Assembly (NCBI GenBank): GCA_045538195.1
Contig: JAZSRA010000137.1
Coordinates: 1 to 13,000 of the forward strand
Reading direction: 5' to 3'
DNA: 13,000 nucleotides
DNA from: SVTX01 sp045538195
GTDB taxonomy: Bacteria; Bacillota; Clostridia; Oscillospirales; CAG-272
How positions within the stretch are numbered: position 1 is the first letter of the stretch; each line of letters begins with the position of its first letter. The translations under genes and the position numbers were made by a program. Below are positions 12,078-13,000 of this stretch, in pieces. The notes beneath the pieces were generated by a model that worked only from the letters and a program-made list of their open reading frames with translations, was not told the DNA's origin and searched no databases.

Positions 12078-12114
12078 GGGAGATACCTGCGATGAAAAAT
12101 CGCAAATATCTCCC
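12078..12114 (-). terminator. Long hairpin with U tract on the minus strand
   Basis: GGGAGATA/TATCTCCC encloses TGCGAT-GAAAA-ATCGCA with a 2x2 internal loop; the minus strand continues with T6 (12077-12072). It is probably a second terminator beyond the tRNA operon, insulating the kinase promoter. Confidence 0.75.
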
Positions 12115-12155
12115 CTAAAAAGGCACGGTAAAGGTTCACTTCTACTCTCTTGCTC

Positions 12156-12179
12156 AAAAATGCCGATTGGCATCTTTTT
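12156..12179. terminator. Small hairpin containing a partial 17-mer (copy H)
   Basis: AAAAATGCC-GATT-GGCATCTTTTT pairs as ATGCC/GGCAT with A and T flanks. It looks like both arms of the 17-mer (AAAAGATGCC and GGCATCTTTT) joined by a GATT loop, which suggests that the 17-mer is half of a terminator-like hairpin. Confidence 0.5.
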
Positions 12180-12232
12180 ATTTTCACTAAAATCCGAATT
12201 TTAAAAAAGTGAGAAAAACGGCAAAAAACGAA

Positions 12233-12259
12233 GAAAACCCGAGACAATCTCGGGTTTTC
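12233..12259 (-). terminator. Terminator of the tRNA operon
   Basis: GAAAACCCGAGA (12233-12244) and TCTCGGGTTTTC (12248-12259), a 12-bp perfect stem with a 3-nt loop, followed on the minus strand by TTCGTTTTTT. Confidence 0.9.
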
Positions 12260-12264
12260 TGTTT

Positions 12265-12281
12265 GGCATCTTTTTTGTCAA
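12265..12281 (+). repeat. 17-mer repeat, copy G, in opposite orientation
   Basis: Exact GGCATCTTTTTTGTCAA, here on the plus strand, 7 nt beyond the CCA end of tRNA-Cys. All other full copies read on the minus strand. It is therefore inverted with respect to copies A, B, C and E. Confidence 0.85.
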
Positions 12282-12288
12282 GACGCAT

Positions 12289-12363
12289 TGGAGGTGACGG
12301 CCGGATTTGAACCGGCGGATAACGGTGTTGCAGACCGGGGCCTTACCACTTGGCTACGTCACC
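12289..12363 (-). tRNA. tRNA-Cys (GCA)
   Basis: Acceptor GGTGACG/CGTCACC, T discriminator and encoded CCA (12291-12289). The anticodon loop CTGCAAC gives GCA, and the T loop is GTTCAAATC. It is the third and last tRNA of the operon. Its 3' end recurs at 7480-7490. Confidence 0.95.
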
Positions 12364-12368
12364 ATAGT

Positions 12369-12389
12369 TGGAGCGGATTACGGGGCTCG
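12369..12389 (-). repeat. Duplicated 3' end of tRNA-Gly
   Basis: These 21 bp are identical to 12441-12461, the CCA, acceptor 3' strand and part of the T arm of tRNA-Gly. The rest of the tRNA is absent. The 51-bp spacer (12390-12440) contains a perfect 16-bp palindrome GCAACGC-TT-GCGTTGC, written on the minus strand. This is the form an attachment site takes after integration into a tRNA 3' end, or it may be a slipped duplication. Confidence 0.75.
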
Positions 12390-12440
12390 GTCTACGCAAC
12401 GCAAGCGTTGCTACATTCGAGCCATACCGCTCTATTTAAC

Positions 12441-12516
12441 TGGAGCGGATTACGGGGCTCGAACCCGCCACCTCGACCTTGGCAAGGTCGCGCTCTACCA
12501 AATGAGCTAAATCCGC
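12441..12516 (-). tRNA. tRNA-Gly (GCC)
   Basis: Acceptor GCGGATT/AATCCGC, T discriminator and encoded CCA. The anticodon loop TTGCCAA gives GCC. The D arm (GCTCATTTGGTAGAGC) and T arm (GCGGGTTCGAGCCCCGT) are standard. Confidence 0.95.
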
Positions 12517-12544
12517 ATGGCATAAAATTAACATTGGGGGAAAA

Positions 12545-12617
<73 letters not shown>

Positions 12618-12658
12618 GTGTGCCTTCCATCTACCCAATGTTTTTCGGAACGAGTGAT

Positions 12659-12687
12659 ATTATAGCACAACAAAATTAATTTGTCAA
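12659..12687 (-). promoter_or_regulatory. Promoter of the Phe-Gly-Cys tRNA operon
   Basis: TTGACA (12687-12682), 17 bp, TATAAT (12664-12659), a full consensus with a TGC before the -10. It lies about 40 bp upstream of tRNA-Phe. Confidence 0.9.
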
Positions 12688-12735
12688 TAGTTTTTTCAAA
12701 AGTTTTTTTGATTTCTTCATTTTTCCATTTTTTTA

Positions 12736-12767
12736 CAAAACACGGCATCTTTCGACGCCGTGTTTTG
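12736..12767 (-). terminator. Terminator of the polysaccharide deacetylase gene
   Basis: CAAAACACGGC/GCCGTGTTTTG; on the minus strand the inner part pairs further around a GAAA loop (GGCGTC-GAAA-GATGCC). It lies 27 bp after the stop codon. A T-rich end occurs on both strands. Confidence 0.75.
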
Positions 12768-12793
12768 TTCATTTCCCCTATCGACAAGGGGAA

Positions 12794-13000
12794 TCAATAT
12801 TTCATACTGAAGATATCCGTGGAGAATTCGCGGTTTTCAAAATCAAACAGTTCACTAACCGTGACAAGCCTCCAGCCGTTATCGCAGAACCAGTCAATCA
12901 GCTCCAGCGCAGCCTCGCACGTTGATTCATAAATATCGTGCATCAGAACTATGTATCCGGGCTGTGCCCTATCCTTTACGTGCTGTACCAGCACCGCAGG
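12794..13000 (-). CDS. C-terminal part of a polysaccharide deacetylase (NodB-like)
   Basis: The last 68 residues of a gene that enters from the right edge. They include QPGYIVLMHDIYESTCEAAL, the conserved final His motif of the carbohydrate esterase 4 fold (LMHDI with a catalytic-site histidine), then LIDWFCDNGWRLVTVSELFDF, the closing helix and strand. Family members remove acetyl groups from peptidoglycan or chitin-like polymers outside the cell. The N-terminus, with any signal peptide and the metal-binding motif, is outside the window. Confidence 0.85.
   Translation of the reverse strand, partial: PAVLVQHVKDRAQPGYIVLMHDIYESTCEAALELIDWFCDNGWRLVTVSELFDFENREFSTDIFSMKY

Noticed and set aside
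12047..12247. Minus-strand open frame of 66 codons after the tRNA operon
   Set aside because: It spans three hairpins and T-rich terminator tails, has biased Phe/Lys content and no SD.

Overview
The window looks like a chromosomal segment of a low-to-mid GC Clostridia-type Firmicute, probably a gut-associated Oscillospirales/Christensenellales-like anaerobe. This is inferred from consensus sigma-A promoters (TTGACA or TTGAAA, 17 bp, TATAAT), GGAGG ribosome binding sites, Gram-positive lipoprotein signals, and many U-tract terminators. The species cannot be named from the sequence alone.

Positions 1-6485 are mostly ordinary housekeeping or metabolic genes with compact promoters. They include a decayed FGGY sugar kinase (208-703), a nitrilase-GDPD fusion protein (742-2358), a divergent EEP-family hydrolase (2494-3249), an IS3-family transposase relic (3273-3439), a PlsC-like acyltransferase with a zinc ribbon (3504-4790), a TlpA-like redox lipoprotein (4972-5553) and a phosphoribosyltransferase-like protein (5794-6435).

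Positions about 6490-12290 form an accessory region of small, mostly unrecognised genes. Nearly all lie on the minus strand, and the region looks more AT-rich than its left flank. It has a modular, cassette-like plan. Three unrelated orphan genes (7550-8197, 9127-9600, 10590-11003) share almost the same 5' module: TTGAAA, 16-17 bp, TATAAT or TATACT, then a CAGAAAGGCGGTG leader exactly 5 nt from ATG. Each ends within 0-8 nt of the same 17-mer, GGCATCTTTTTTGTCAA on the minus strand, and for two of the three that 17-mer is followed by a strong palindromic terminator. Two of the junctions also carry an array of different mini-hairpins separated by a constant heptamer. The heptamer runs first in one orientation and then in the other: GTGATGT then ACATCAC at 10341-10514, ATGAAGC then GCTTCAT at 11055-11218. 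One array abuts the promoter of a four-helix-bundle (S23/IVP, Avd-like) gene that is broken by a single nonsense codon. A secreted protein and a divergent XRE regulator share an operator region (7151-7195).

Positions 12289-12617 hold a minus-strand tRNA operon (Phe-Gly-Cys) under one consensus promoter. The 3' end of tRNA-Gly is duplicated 72 bp downstream. The 17-mer occurs right after tRNA-Cys in the opposite orientation. The 11-nt 3' acceptor strand of tRNA-Cys recurs at 7480-7490, next to another copy of the terminator plus 17-mer. The right edge holds the C-terminal part of a polysaccharide deacetylase.

The most interesting candidate for an undescribed system is the pair of heptamer/mini-hairpin arrays combined with the constant-end gene modules, near tRNA genes and a four-helix-bundle gene. 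Three genes with in-frame stops (two TAA, one TAG) and an IS relic show active decay and turnover.
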